A DNA stretch of 52,967 nucleotides from an uncultured Saprospiraceae bacterium (GCA_937928405.1 CALFWZ010000015.1:1-52967); one strand, 5' to 3'. Counted from the first letter of the stretch, positions 37,364 to 45,362 are shown. Program-made: numbers and translations. Notes: generated by a model from the letters alone, not told the origin.

Positions 37364-38383
37364 ATGTTTAAGAAAACAAGTTCAAAGCTGTTATTTAATT
37401 TACTAATACTAGCGAGTTTGATGATTGGACTTTATGCTTGCCAGCAAAAAGAATCATTAAATCTTGAGATAGAAAAAATGGAGAAATCCTTGTTTGAAAG
37501 CCATTTGGAAGACCATACTCAAAAAATCTCTGCAAAGGACCAAGGAAATGGAACGTATAATATTATCGGAGCGCAAGGCACAAAAATTAAGATTGATAAT
37601 GCTTTGGTGAATGCTGCGGGCGAGCGAGTACGCGGCGATGTAGATATTGTGCTTATTGAAATTTATTCGGTAGCCGATATGATATTAAACAGAAAACAAA
37701 CCTTGGCTGACTATGATGGACAGCCAGGAATACTAGAATCGGGCGGAGAAGTTTTTGTCAAAGTTTATCAAAACGGAGAAGAACTTTTTGCAGACGGAAA
37801 TGGAGAAATGCATATTTTACTCCCTACTGAAAATACCGGTGGAGCTAAAGAGGGTATGGAATTATTCTATGGAGAAGAAACGGGTGATCAGATAATTTGG
37901 AAACCAACAGGGGAAGTCATTCAGGTAGTCAACGAAGAAACGATGACCCGAAACAACAGTGAACACTATTTGGTGATCATCCAAAATGTGCTCGGTTGGG
38001 TCAATGTTGATGTGCTTTGGTCGGCGGGAGGAGATGATGTTGAATGTGTTGAAGTGATTATTGATTGTCCGGATTTATGTGGTGGCGAACGCCCAGTCAA
38101 TACGATCGTAGCGATGCATGTCAATTCTGTTAATAGTGCATTTGAGTTAAACTTCGATCCAGATACCGGGAGTTATAAACTTTGTGGTAGGGAAGAAGGA
38201 GCAATACCCCTTGGTGGTATAACGGCCACATTTATAGTCGTCGTCGAGTGTCCTGACGGAAGGATTTATGTAGCCATCGTCACCGTCACCATCAATGCTG
38301 GTTATCATACAGAAATTATTGACTGTGATGATTTTAGGGAGATGGATGAAAGAACTTTTGAAGATGTCCTTAGAAGCTTATAA
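37364..38383 (+). CDS. Lipoprotein of unknown function
   Basis: The 339-residue protein has a lipoprotein signal peptide with lipobox LYAC (Cys26). The N-terminal half contains IIGAQGTKIKIDNALVNAAG, then GDVDIVLIEIYSVADMIL, LESGGEVFVKVYQNGEELF and MELFYGEETGDQIIWKPTGE. I have seen this block in Bacteroidota lipoproteins but know no function for it. The second half has paired Cys (VECVEVIIDCPDLCGGE) and beta-rich sequence. It stands alone between a candidate promoter and a clear terminator. I would expect it on the outer membrane or cell surface. Confidence 0.75.
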   Translation: MFKKTSSKLLFNLLILASLMIGLYACQQKESLNLEIEKMEKSLFESHLEDHTQKISAKDQGNGTYNIIGAQGTKIKIDNALVNAAGERVRGDVDIVLIEIYSVADMILNRKQTLADYDGQPGILESGGEVFVKVYQNGEELFADGNGEMHILLPTENTGGAKEGMELFYGEETGDQIIWKPTGEVIQVVNEETMTRNNSEHYLVIIQNVLGWVNVDVLWSAGGDDVECVEVIIDCPDLCGGERPVNTIVAMHVNSVNSAFELNFDPDTGSYKLCGREEGAIPLGGITATFIVVVECPDGRIYVAIVTVTINAGYHTEIIDCDDFREMDERTFEDVLRSL

Positions 38384-38431
38384 GTATGTTTTTTAAGAAT
38401 TTCATAATAAGTTTGAATTAAGATTCGAACG

Positions 38432-38466
38432 GAGCCTTTTCGATGATTCGAAAAGGTTCTTTTTTT
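38432..38466 (+). terminator. Rho-independent terminator after the lipoprotein gene
   Basis: GAGCCTTTTCGA pairs with TCGAAAAGGTTC (one wobble) around a 4-base loop, followed by T7. Confidence 0.85.
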
Positions 38467-38467
38467 G

Positions 38468-38523
38468 CTGGTTAGTTAGTTGGCCCTCTTTTTAAGAAAA
38501 AAGAGGGCCAACTGTCCAACTGG
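38468..38523. repeat. 16-bp perfect hairpin with octamer-register arms
   Basis: AGTTGGCCCTCTTTTT (38478-38493) pairs perfectly with AAAAAGAGGGCCAACT (38498-38513). Both arms extend into 8-bp units: CTGGTTAG/TTAGTTGG on the left and CCAACTGT/CCAACTGG on the right. It may also terminate the convergent gene. Confidence 0.65.
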
Positions 38524-38561
38524 CAATATTTTCTAAAGAAAAAATCGGGATGATACCTGCT

Positions 38562-39200
38562 TTAAAATTTTATACCAAAATATATATTCGGTTCAATTAA
38601 GAAATAATTATCCCATCTGTCTTCTTCTGCTTTAAAATCTTCGTGGACATTATGGTTGATGGGCCAATGGTTGACATGTAATTGTGGCTCAATAAAAAAT
38701 CTTCCTTTTTTGAATAATGGGATATGGTAACCCACATGATAGGAATTGTACAATTTAAATCCCTTTCCAACTTTTTTTCCACTTTCATCTATGTACTTGG
38801 TGGCTAGTGGCAGTACTTCTAACGTCGCAAATAATCCTTTCCAAAACCTACGTTGATAAGTAATTCCAAATCCTGTTTCTCTCAGTCTTCCTGGGTAAAA
38901 ATAGTCTCTATCTAAAAGTGCGGAATCCCAGAGATCTATTCCTAAGGGAGCAAATAATTTCCAAGTGGCAAACTTGATCCCGATATGGTCTTTGGGTGTC
39001 AACTGATAACCGAAACGAATCTCATAGTGATGGGTGTTTGTTTCGGGCTTTCCGAAATTGGATAACGTCAGCCAAGTGGTATATAAGGAATACTTATATT
39101 TTGGTTTGTTTTGGTTGGAAGGTTTTAGGTCGAGCGCGTCTTGACCGAAAGCTGTTTGTAATCCAAAGCTCAAAAAAAGTACTAAACATAAATTTTTCAT
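38562..39200 (-). CDS. Putative outer-membrane beta-barrel protein
   Basis: The 212-residue protein has a signal peptide (LCLVLFLSFGLQTAFG, cleavage before QDAL). The mature part alternates hydrophobic and polar residues with many aromatics (HYEIRFGYQL, HIGIKFATWKLF, GFGITYQRRFWKGLF, YHVGYHIPLF) and ends in Y-F-G-I-K-F, with the C-terminal Phe typical of barrel proteins. I infer a small 8-10 strand outer-membrane barrel. No family is recognised, and its neighbours do not suggest a role. Confidence 0.65.
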   Translation of the reverse strand: MKNLCLVLFLSFGLQTAFGQDALDLKPSNQNKPKYKYSLYTTWLTLSNFGKPETNTHHYEIRFGYQLTPKDHIGIKFATWKLFAPLGIDLWDSALLDRDYFYPGRLRETGFGITYQRRFWKGLFATLEVLPLATKYIDESGKKVGKGFKLYNSYHVGYHIPLFKKGRFFIEPQLHVNHWPINHNVHEDFKAEEDRWDNYFLIEPNIYFGIKF

Positions 39201-39381
39201 ATCAATTAATTTTATAGTTTGTTATTGATTGATACAAAATTAGAGGATGCTTATATACTGGTCATTGACTTAAGTTAAGAAGTGAAAGATTGGAATATTA
39301 ATTCGCAAGTTTTTTCTAGGTAGGGAGTTTATTTTAATAATCAATTCTAATTTCAGTCTAATGTATTAAATACACTGTGTA

Positions 39382-40008
39382 TTAAACAGGACCTAACTTA
39401 AAATCTTTCTTGTTTTTTTGGATGATCAAAATCGAAAAGATTAATTCGATGAGACCTCCTATCATTCCAAAGCTGTAAAAGGGTAGATTTGACACCAAAC
39501 CAATACCACCCGCGATGATTAGGGAGATCCCCAGTATCCAGTAGATTTTCATTCCGAAGATAGTTTGAAATATTAAATAACGGACGCCGATCATTAATAA
39601 CATTACTGGAAACAACCAATTGGGAAATGTTTGAAAAAGGGCATAGACAAGGAATAATCCGATAAAAAGAATGACGGTACTTTCCATGGCAAGTGGTCCT
39701 AGAGGATTTTCCTTTAGATGTTTACCGCTTCGTTTAAAAAGTTTATCTACTAAAAGTCCAAGCGGGTGAATGAACATACCTGCGATAAAGAAAACTAGAA
39801 AGCTCATTTGTTTTGAACCATAGATGGCAAAAGTCCCTGCGGTCATCCATACCAAACCTGACACTAATACGCCAGAGCCTCCACCTAAATAAGCATCCCG
39901 CATATTTTTTTGTGCTACCTCAATATCCATTTGAAAATGATTTTTACTGGTTAGAAATTTGAAATTATCCTCCTGTCCTTTTTGATTAGTTCTTTGTTCC
40001 ACTCTCAT
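39382..40008 (-). CDS. Multi-pass membrane protein (resembles DUF7010 family)
   Basis: The protein has about five or six hydrophobic helices: GVLVSGLVWMTAGTFAIYG, FLVFFIAGMFIHPLG, TVILFIGLFLVYALF, WLFPVMLLMIGVRYLIF, ILGISLIIAGGIGLV and a last one before KKDFKLGPV. The segment GGGSGVLVSGLVW and FFIAGMFIHPLGLL resemble DUF7010 proteins as I recall them. ATG at 40008 gives 208 residues; ATG at 39930 (MDIEVAQ) would match the usual family start, and a TTG at 40029 is also possible. The function is unknown. Confidence 0.65.
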   Translation of the reverse strand: MRVEQRTNQKGQEDNFKFLTSKNHFQMDIEVAQKNMRDAYLGGGSGVLVSGLVWMTAGTFAIYGSKQMSFLVFFIAGMFIHPLGLLVDKLFKRSGKHLKENPLGPLAMESTVILFIGLFLVYALFQTFPNWLFPVMLLMIGVRYLIFQTIFGMKIYWILGISLIIAGGIGLVSNLPFYSFGMIGGLIELIFSILIIQKNKKDFKLGPV

Positions 40009-40209
40009 AAACTTAAGAAAAACCGTCAAAGAATAGTCCCTAACTAGATGAAATGCCCGAAAAATTAGACCTATGAACTGTATTTGTCGATTATAAAAAA
40101 TGAAACTGTTTTTGAATATAGACTTGTATGTATGGGGGAGTGGGGGATTAATTAATTTTACAACAGGGTAAGCTAGCCGTTATTTATTAAATTATAAATT
40201 ATTTTTTTC

Positions 40210-40335
40210 AGTACAGGACAAAAGTAAAATGCCACAAAGATACGAAATCACAAAGGATTTTTCCGAAGGAAAAATCTTCTTTTCTTAGTGCCTTTGTGGC
40301 AATGAAACTACGTTTTAGCACTTGTGTCCTGTACT
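40210..40335. repeat. 126-bp element of three nested palindromes
   Basis: The outer pair is AGTACAGGACA / TGTCCTGTACT, the middle pair TGCCACAAAG / CTTTGTGGCA, and the inner hairpin GATTTTTCC-gaa-GGAAAAATC; all pairs are perfect. It fills much of the 310-bp gap between the HD-domain and membrane-protein genes. Confidence 0.7.
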
Positions 40336-40339
40336 CAGA

Positions 40340-40870
40340 TTATTTTTTAAACATGGGCAAAGGATTAAAAGGCGATTTGAAAAAACGCTTAATGGTTTGG
40401 ATGATTAGAAATTTATGAAATCCTAAGAGGGGAAATGATTTTACATTTTCAAGGTAGACAGATTTAGACAGTCCAAATCGTTTGCTACCTTTCGTGACAT
40501 CGATCCAATCCGCTCTTCGGAAGGTTTCAACGGTTTGTTGATAAGGGCCTTCGTATTTACTTCTTTTGTGGTGCATATCAATCATACATTCGATTTCTTC
40601 GGACCAATCTGTTTTATCTACATCCTTTAAATATTGGTGAGCAAGGTCGATAGATGGCTTTAAATAATCAAACGTCTGATTCGTCCATATTCCTAGATCA
40701 TGGAAGGCGGCAGCGATGGCATATTTTGCTTCCTGTTGGGGTGCGTTATCCATTTTTAGACATAATGCATAAATACGATAGACATGATTTCTATAGGTAT
40801 GAAAATCTGTTCCTAAGCTAGAGCTGTTTTGAGAAAGTATCTTTTCTATGATCTTATTGGTATATTTCAT
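40340..40870 (-). CDS. HD-domain protein (putative phosphohydrolase)
   Basis: The 176-residue protein carries the HD superfamily pattern: N-H-V-Y-R with His29, then AAAFHDLGIW with His57-Asp58, and a late Asp in RRADWIDVTKG. Such domains coordinate metal and hydrolyse phosphate esters or nucleotides. Its substrate is unknown. It lies 44 bp downstream of the broken Crp/Fnr-type gene on the same strand, so the two were probably co-transcribed before the insertion. Confidence 0.75.
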   Translation of the reverse strand: MKYTNKIIEKILSQNSSSLGTDFHTYRNHVYRIYALCLKMDNAPQQEAKYAIAAAFHDLGIWTNQTFDYLKPSIDLAHQYLKDVDKTDWSEEIECMIDMHHKRSKYEGPYQQTVETFRRADWIDVTKGSKRFGLSKSVYLENVKSFPLLGFHKFLIIQTIKRFFKSPFNPLPMFKK

Positions 40871-40914
40871 CCAACAAAGTTCAACCTTATCGCGAAGAAA
40901 TGCATTGATTCAAA

Positions 40915-41653
40915 TCAATAAATACGTTTTCGGATTCTACTAAGCGTTTCGGGGGTAATGTTTAAGTAAGAGGCGATATGATATTGCGGTATATGTTTTA
41001 GCCATTTCGGTTTTTTCAATTGCAGTGTTTGGTAAAGCTCCTCCGGTGTTTTTGTTTTATGCTTATAATCCAGATCTTCTTTTTTGTTCAACTTCCTTTT
41101 AAAAGCTTCGTGAATTAACGAGGTGGCACAATTGTATTGTTGTAGCATTTCCGTCAGCTTATCTTTTGAAATGGTAAAGGTTCGTAGATCCGTAATCGCC
41201 TGTTGATTTTTTTTAGTGGTGGTATTCCCAAAAAAAGAATTTAAGTCTGCGATAAATTCATGCTCGCCATAAAAATTGATATTGATTTCTTTTGCCGCCG
41301 TGGTATAATGAAGTTGTTTAAAAACTCCAAAATTGGCTACGAACTGATAAAATTCTCCAACTCTTCGCCTTTTTCCTCGTCCGTAGCGCGGCTACGCACT
41401 TAGAAAAGAGACTCGATTTGAATAATTTTCTCTAGTTCTCGCCTTCTTTTCGAATTATTAAACAACTTCAATATTCTCGAACAAATCCAGTATCAATAAA
41501 CCTTAGTTTTTGTTCGACCGCCCCAGCCTGCAATAGGATGGTTTCTTTTTTGATCAATTCTATGTCGAATAAGTCGATAAATTCCGCTAACCCGTCCTTG
41601 TTGAATGGGAAATGCTTGGAGAAAAATTTATGTAGATTGTTTTTTGGGTTCAT
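40915..41653 (-). pseudogene. Crp/Fnr-family transcription regulator interrupted by a MITE-like insertion
   Basis: The N-terminal part (41653 to 41471) encodes 60 residues of a cyclic-nucleotide-binding-like domain ending in RFIDTGFVREY, then hits a TGA supplied by the inserted element. The C-terminal part resumes right after the element with YTTAAKEIN in another frame and continues to the HTH region (WLKHIPQYHIASYLNITPET, LSRIRKRIY). Joining the two gives a complete ~190-residue Bacteroidota Crp/Fnr regulator with natural sequence across the junction. The element at 41310-41469 therefore disrupts the gene. The C-terminal fragment could be re-expressed from an internal ATG at 41148, but would lack the sensor domain. 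Confidence 0.85.
41310..41469. repeat. MITE-like palindromic element, copy 2, inside the Crp/Fnr gene
   Basis: It has the same GAAGTTGTTTAA / TTAAACAACTTC ends and near-identical outer ~60 bp as copy 1, with a different centre containing GTAGCGCGGCTAC. ATA occurs on both sides (41305-41307 and 41471-41473) and could be a target duplication. It has no coding capacity, so any transposase must be supplied from elsewhere. Confidence 0.8.
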
Positions 41654-41736
41654 GGGGTAAATAGAAGGAGTGTTTATATCAATTGAAACTTGTATCCCTT
41701 ATCTCAAACTAAATTACAACTTTCCATCCAACATCC

Positions 41737-41817
41737 AAAAAACACTGTTATCAAACTCCCCACTTTTGTAAAGCAATAAAACAAGTAAAAATACCTGTTT
41801 TACAAAACAGTGTTTTT
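41737..41817. promoter_or_regulatory. Nested palindromes upstream of the 41.9-kb gene pair
   Basis: AAAAACACTGTT (ending 41749) and AACAGTGTTTTT (41806-41817) are inverted repeats enclosing a second pair, TTTTGTAAA (41764-41772) and TTTACAAAA (41799-41807). The right end lies 28 bp before a -7 box, a position suited to an operator or activator site. Confidence 0.45.
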
Positions 41818-41844
41818 ACGCTATAAACTACGTCATACTACTCC

Positions 41845-41852
41845 TACCTTTG
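41845..41852 (+). promoter_or_regulatory. -7 promoter box for the 41.9-kb gene pair
   Basis: TACCTTTG matches the Bacteroidota -7 consensus and lies 46 bp before the ATG at 41899. A canonical TTTG -33 box is absent, which would fit activator dependence. Confidence 0.55.
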
Positions 41853-41898
41853 TATGGTAATTAAAATCATTTTTTCATTAACTAAAAAATTCAATACA

Positions 41899-42372
41899 AT
41901 GACCCCTTTTACAACAACCACAACAACTACGACCACTACTTCAACAAACAAATTATCCTTAGAAGAAAGAGAAGGATTTATCACCAGAGAATTTTCATCC
42001 CGGAATGGCAATAAATTCCAAGTTGGCTTTCCCAAAAGTGCTGGATACACAGAAGGAAATTTAGATGCAGTGGTCGAATTAGTAAAATCAAATGGTCCCG
42101 TGGCAGATAGCACGGTAGGCGTTAACTGGGTATACCCTTCCAGTCATTATCCTACTTCACAAGCCGTACAAGGCATCGGTATCGACCGGGCAGAAGTTGG
42201 TACTGGCGTCGCCCCTTACAGTTATAAAATAGACTTTTGGAATACGAAAGGATGGGGATTTTATTTCAAAGATGCCAGTGGAGATATCTATCACTGTAGT
42301 ACCATTAGAAATGGACACCATTTTGTGCAATATAATTCTGACAAACCAACCATCGTTGAAGTGACGAATTAA
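41899..42372 (+). CDS. Hypothetical 157-residue protein with a poly-Thr N-terminus
   Basis: From ATG 41899 the protein begins MTPF followed by ten consecutive Thr, then SLEEREGFITREFSSRNGNK. The rest is rich in aromatics and Gly: VGVNWVYPSSHYP, YSYKIDFWNTKGWGFYF and GDIYHCSTIRNGHHFVQY. There is no signal peptide or membrane helix. I recognise no family; a compact beta-sandwich or lectin-like fold is a guess. It has its own promoter and is separated from the following GH18-like gene by a strong hairpin. Both proteins lack export signals, so they may act in the cytoplasm or leave by a non-Sec route. Confidence 0.65.
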   Translation: MTPFTTTTTTTTTTSTNKLSLEEREGFITREFSSRNGNKFQVGFPKSAGYTEGNLDAVVELVKSNGPVADSTVGVNWVYPSSHYPTSQAVQGIGIDRAEVGTGVAPYSYKIDFWNTKGWGFYFKDASGDIYHCSTIRNGHHFVQYNSDKPTIVEVTN

Positions 42373-42381
42373 TTTATTCCA

Positions 42382-42429
42382 TTTACGTGCTTAGGCAGAA
42401 AAGATCTTCTTTTCACCTAAGCACGTAAA
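42382..42429 (+). terminator. 14-bp perfect hairpin between the two 42-kb genes
   Basis: TTTACGTGCTTAGG (42382-42395) pairs perfectly with CCTAAGCACGTAAA (42416-42429), with a further A/T-rich pairing inside the loop. It could terminate or attenuate expression of the downstream gene, which begins 26 bp later. Confidence 0.6.
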
Positions 42430-42454
42430 AATTTTTTACAATAATTTTATTTTT

Positions 42455-43363
42455 ATGAGTTCAGTAGGAATTTATCTGTGGTGGAAGGGCTACACCAATA
42501 CGGTTGATGCGGCTTGTGCCAACAGCCACAACACAGGCACCAATCAGGATCTGACCACCTTACAAGAATCCGGTTTCGATACCGCCATTTTGTGGACGCT
42601 GCATGTGAAATCTCAGGATGGCGGCGGATTTAAAAAAGGAGACATTGTCTACAACGATTGTGTCGTGGTGAGTCAAGGCAAGTATTGTGGAGACCCTGGC
42701 TGGTCCGATTATGTCAGCAACCTCAAAAAAACGGGCAGCTCTATCAACAGCGTACTGATCTCGGTTGGGAGTGCAGACAATACGGATTTTGCCAATATTG
42801 GATCCCTTGGATTTGATACCAGTGGGCTGTTATATGAAGGTTTTGCTGCTTTGCTGGCTGCGATTCCAGCCCTCGATGGAGTCGTATTTGATTATGAAGA
42901 GTTCTCTACCGAAGCTCAAAAGGCGGTGGTTCCTTTTGCACTAATGCTCCAGACGATAGGGTACGGGCAGATTGCATTTTGTCCTTACATGAGCCAACCT
43001 ATGTGGGATAATTGGTACACCCAGATCAATAAAAGTGCACCCGGTCTGGTGGTCGAATCTCAGTTGCAATGTTATTCTGGTGGAGGAAGCAATCAGAATG
43101 CATCCATTTTAGCAGATTGGACCAAGAACCCTGCGGGAGGAGCCTCGTTTATTCATCCAGGATTGGCATGCACCAATAGTTATGCACCTGGAAACCTCAG
43201 TCCGCAAGGAATCATCAATCTCTACAACACCTGGACAAATGCTAGCGTTACCGGATTGGGCGGCGGTTGGATCTGGCACTACGATTATATTGTGCAGACC
43301 ACCTCACCAACCGTGGCTGAGTATGCTAGCGCGGTCAGCAGTGGTCTTGCTGGGAATGGGTAA
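42455..43363 (+). CDS. GH18-like TIM-barrel protein without signal peptide
   Basis: The 302-residue protein begins VGIYLWWKGYT, contains SVLISVGSADN (compare strand 3 of GH18, 'L-x-S-x-G-G') and then DGVVFDYEE at residues 141-149. That aligns with the GH18 signature DGxDxDxE: Asp141, Asp146 and the acid Glu148 are kept, but the middle Asp is Val144. A C-terminal GGGWIWHYDY matches the last barrel strand with its conserved Trp. Family 18 members cleave chitin or peptidoglycan-like N-acetylglucosamine polymers, or act as lectins when degenerate. No signal peptide is present. The ATG at 42455 begins directly at the first barrel strand. Confidence 0.65.
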   Translation: MSSVGIYLWWKGYTNTVDAACANSHNTGTNQDLTTLQESGFDTAILWTLHVKSQDGGGFKKGDIVYNDCVVVSQGKYCGDPGWSDYVSNLKKTGSSINSVLISVGSADNTDFANIGSLGFDTSGLLYEGFAALLAAIPALDGVVFDYEEFSTEAQKAVVPFALMLQTIGYGQIAFCPYMSQPMWDNWYTQINKSAPGLVVESQLQCYSGGGSNQNASILADWTKNPAGGASFIHPGLACTNSYAPGNLSPQGIINLYNTWTNASVTGLGGGWIWHYDYIVQTTSPTVAEYASAVSSGLAGNG

Positions 43364-43593
43364 TGGGGATGGTTTTTTACTGTTAGAAGGGAGTAGGGAA
43401 TTGGTAAATGTAAAATTGCTTTTATCTCTTTTTATTTGAGTAATTATCACAACCACTTATCCATAGAGTTAAGTAGAAAAATCATAAACCATTTTAGCTC
43501 GAATTAAGTATTCTGATCAGTTACGTATGCCCATTATTGATTGAATAGGATGACCAACCTTTCCTTCTAAAGAAGCACTAAAAGCTAAGCTGC

Positions 43594-44079
43594 TTAGATC
43601 TTATTCCAATCACCATGAGCATCTTGGAATGCTATACAATAAGGAGGAATAGGAATGTAAAGACTTCCACAGTCACAACTTCCCTGACATTTAATATAAG
43701 TATCTCTTCCCTCTGTTCTATACCAGAAAAAGCAATCATCACCTGCCCCAAAGCCACAGTTACATATGGTGGTCCCAGTCCCATCTGTCCGGACGTCAAC
43801 ATTATCTAATTGTGGGACCTTCATGTTTTCTGGTTTAACCATGAATTTTCCAGATGCGGTATGATAAATAATGTGGTAACCTTTACTTGGCCGCAGATTG
43901 GCTTCTTTATCGACCGTAAAGCCTTCTATATTTGTAGTTTGAAATTCGGCAGCTAATTTTTGGTGTAGTTTAAGGGCGATTATTGGATCTGTCTTTTTAG
44001 ATTTTTGTCCAAAACTTTGAATGCTTAAAATTAAGAACGAGCAAATAATAAAGAAGGATAAGTATTCTATATTTAAAAT
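43594..44079 (-). CDS. Cys-rich exported protein lacking a canonical start codon
   Basis: The minus-strand frame reads ILNIEYLSFFIICSFLILS then IQSFGQKSKK, a good signal peptide with cleavage before QKSKK. The mature ~130 residues contain FTVDKEANLRPSKGYHIIYH and a Cys cluster (TICNCGFGAGDDCFFWYR, CQGSCDCGSLY). No ATG, GTG or TTG lies in frame upstream of the signal peptide back to a stop near 44170; the first ATG, at 43842, would remove the signal. The best start is ATT at 44079, or the original start has been lost. It could be a secreted disulfide-rich protein or a fresh pseudogene. Confidence 0.5.
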   Translation of the reverse strand: MLNIEYLSFFIICSFLILSIQSFGQKSKKTDPIIALKLHQKLAAEFQTTNIEGFTVDKEANLRPSKGYHIIYHTASGKFMVKPENMKVPQLDNVDVRTDGTGTTICNCGFGAGDDCFFWYRTEGRDTYIKCQGSCDCGSLYIPIPPYCIAFQDAHGDWNKI

Positions 44080-44180
44080 TTTGGATGTAAAAAATAAAGA
44101 ATAGACAATTTGTCCTTTTGTTGGCCTTTTTATAAGTATTATGTATGAGAACTTACCATTTTGAATTTAATATGAGATGG

Positions 44181-44220
44181 AACGTCATAGCGGTTGGGTA
44201 CATGCAGTAGTGGTGACGCT
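44181..44220. repeat. Imperfect palindrome downstream of the HEPN-like gene
   Basis: AACGTCA (44181-44187) pairs with TGACGCT (44214-44220) except at one position, and the sequence contains AGTAGTGGTG, similar to AGTGGCGG in the palindrome at 45585-45629. It lies about 100 bp after the stop of the minus-strand gene above it. Confidence 0.4.
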
Positions 44221-44318
44221 AAAATTTAATAGAACATAAAACTGAATGCTCACTTAAATATTGAATAGTATTCTGATCTTTTGCGACTATTGACATGTAC
44301 CTTGTATTATGTGAATTT

Positions 44319-45362
44319 TCATTTATCAAATTGCATAAGAATACTTTGAAATGTGATTTTAATAATCTCCAATTCATGTTTTCCAACATAACTATTGTGA
44401 GCTATCAGGTTTCTAATATTTCCCATTTCATTAATTTTTGCCTTCACCCAAATTTCATCTGGGAAACTTTCAAGTAGATATGGATTATTGACTATTATAT
44501 CTCCAAGCTCTTTGAAGTCTAGATAAAAAAGAAAGTTTTTACCTCTAAATGAAATGTATTTGTATTTTGCTTCATTCTCGGTTCGTTGTTCAATTTTCTT
44601 TTTTATACTTCGACTGATAAATATATGGCCGCTATAATTTTTACCATATTTTAATTTAGATCGGTAGTCTATAAACTCTCTAATTGAATTTTCTAAACAG
44701 TATAAGTAATAATAAACTTTTGACATTTCGATTCCTTTGTCACGCACATCCTCATCTAAATATTTTACTTTACTTGCAATTTCTGACTCAATCAATTTTT
44801 CAATCTTGTCATCTAATGTATAATTACTTTCTATATATGTAGGCTGTAAGCCATTAACTAAAATGTGCTTCTCAAAATTTGATGAATTTGGTAGTAGTTT
44901 AGAAAGAGCATCCTCAATTAAGTATTTCGGAATGTCTATGTTATGTACTAGGTTTTTTGAATGAGTAAAAAATTCAACGATGTAGTATTTTTCTTCATAA
45001 TTTATTGTGAAATTACAAACTCCATCACGTATAATTTTTTCTGTATTATGTATTTTTTTATATAACGATTTACATATCTTATACTCTATGAAAAATCCAA
45101 ATTTTTCGTTCTCTGTAAGAATTAGAAGCGAAAGCATTAAAATCGCTACGGAACATAGTGCTATAGCACCTATGCTATTCATAATTACGGATGTTATAGA
45201 GATTTCTCCTTGGATATTTTCAATGCCAACAGCAATTGCTAATAATGCAATCAAAATAATTATGAAGATAGTAATCCTGTAAATTTTAAGTTCTTTCAAT
45301 CTGAGTTCTTCAAAATAACTTAATAAAGCTAACCTTAAGTCCTTACCTGTTTTAATTCTCAC
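44319..45362 (-). CDS. Membrane-anchored protein with C-terminal HEPN-like motif
   Basis: The 347-residue protein starts at GTG 45362. Two transmembrane helices lie near the N-terminus (IFIIILIALLAIAVGI and IGAIALCSVAILMLSLLIL). A long cytoplasmic part rich in Lys, Ile and Asn ends in NIRNLIAHNSYVGKHELEII, where R317-N-L-I-A-H322 fits the Rx4-6H motif of HEPN ribonucleases and nucleotide-acting toxins. The body (EFIDYRSKLKYGKNYSGH) also resembles helical HEPN bundles. HEPN proteins often act in phage defence and toxin-antitoxin modules. The gene is distinctly more AT-rich than the core genes, suggesting recent acquisition. The family assignment rests on the motif only. Confidence 0.6.
   Translation of the reverse strand: MRIKTGKDLRLALLSYFEELRLKELKIYRITIFIIILIALLAIAVGIENIQGEISITSVIMNSIGAIALCSVAILMLSLLILTENEKFGFFIEYKICKSLYKKIHNTEKIIRDGVCNFTINYEEKYYIVEFFTHSKNLVHNIDIPKYLIEDALSKLLPNSSNFEKHILVNGLQPTYIESNYTLDDKIEKLIESEIASKVKYLDEDVRDKGIEMSKVYYYLYCLENSIREFIDYRSKLKYGKNYSGHIFISRSIKKKIEQRTENEAKYKYISFRGKNFLFYLDFKELGDIIVNNPYLLESFPDEIWVKAKINEMGNIRNLIAHNSYVGKHELEIIKITFQSILMQFDK

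Noticed and set aside
36919..38383. HTH protein and lipoprotein as a toxin-antitoxin pair
   Set aside because: They are separated by ~256 bp with a candidate promoter between, and the second is an exported lipoprotein.
41844..42113. 89-residue minus-strand frame with a poly-Val stretch
   Set aside because: The Val run is simply the reverse complement of the poly-Thr codons of the plus-strand gene.
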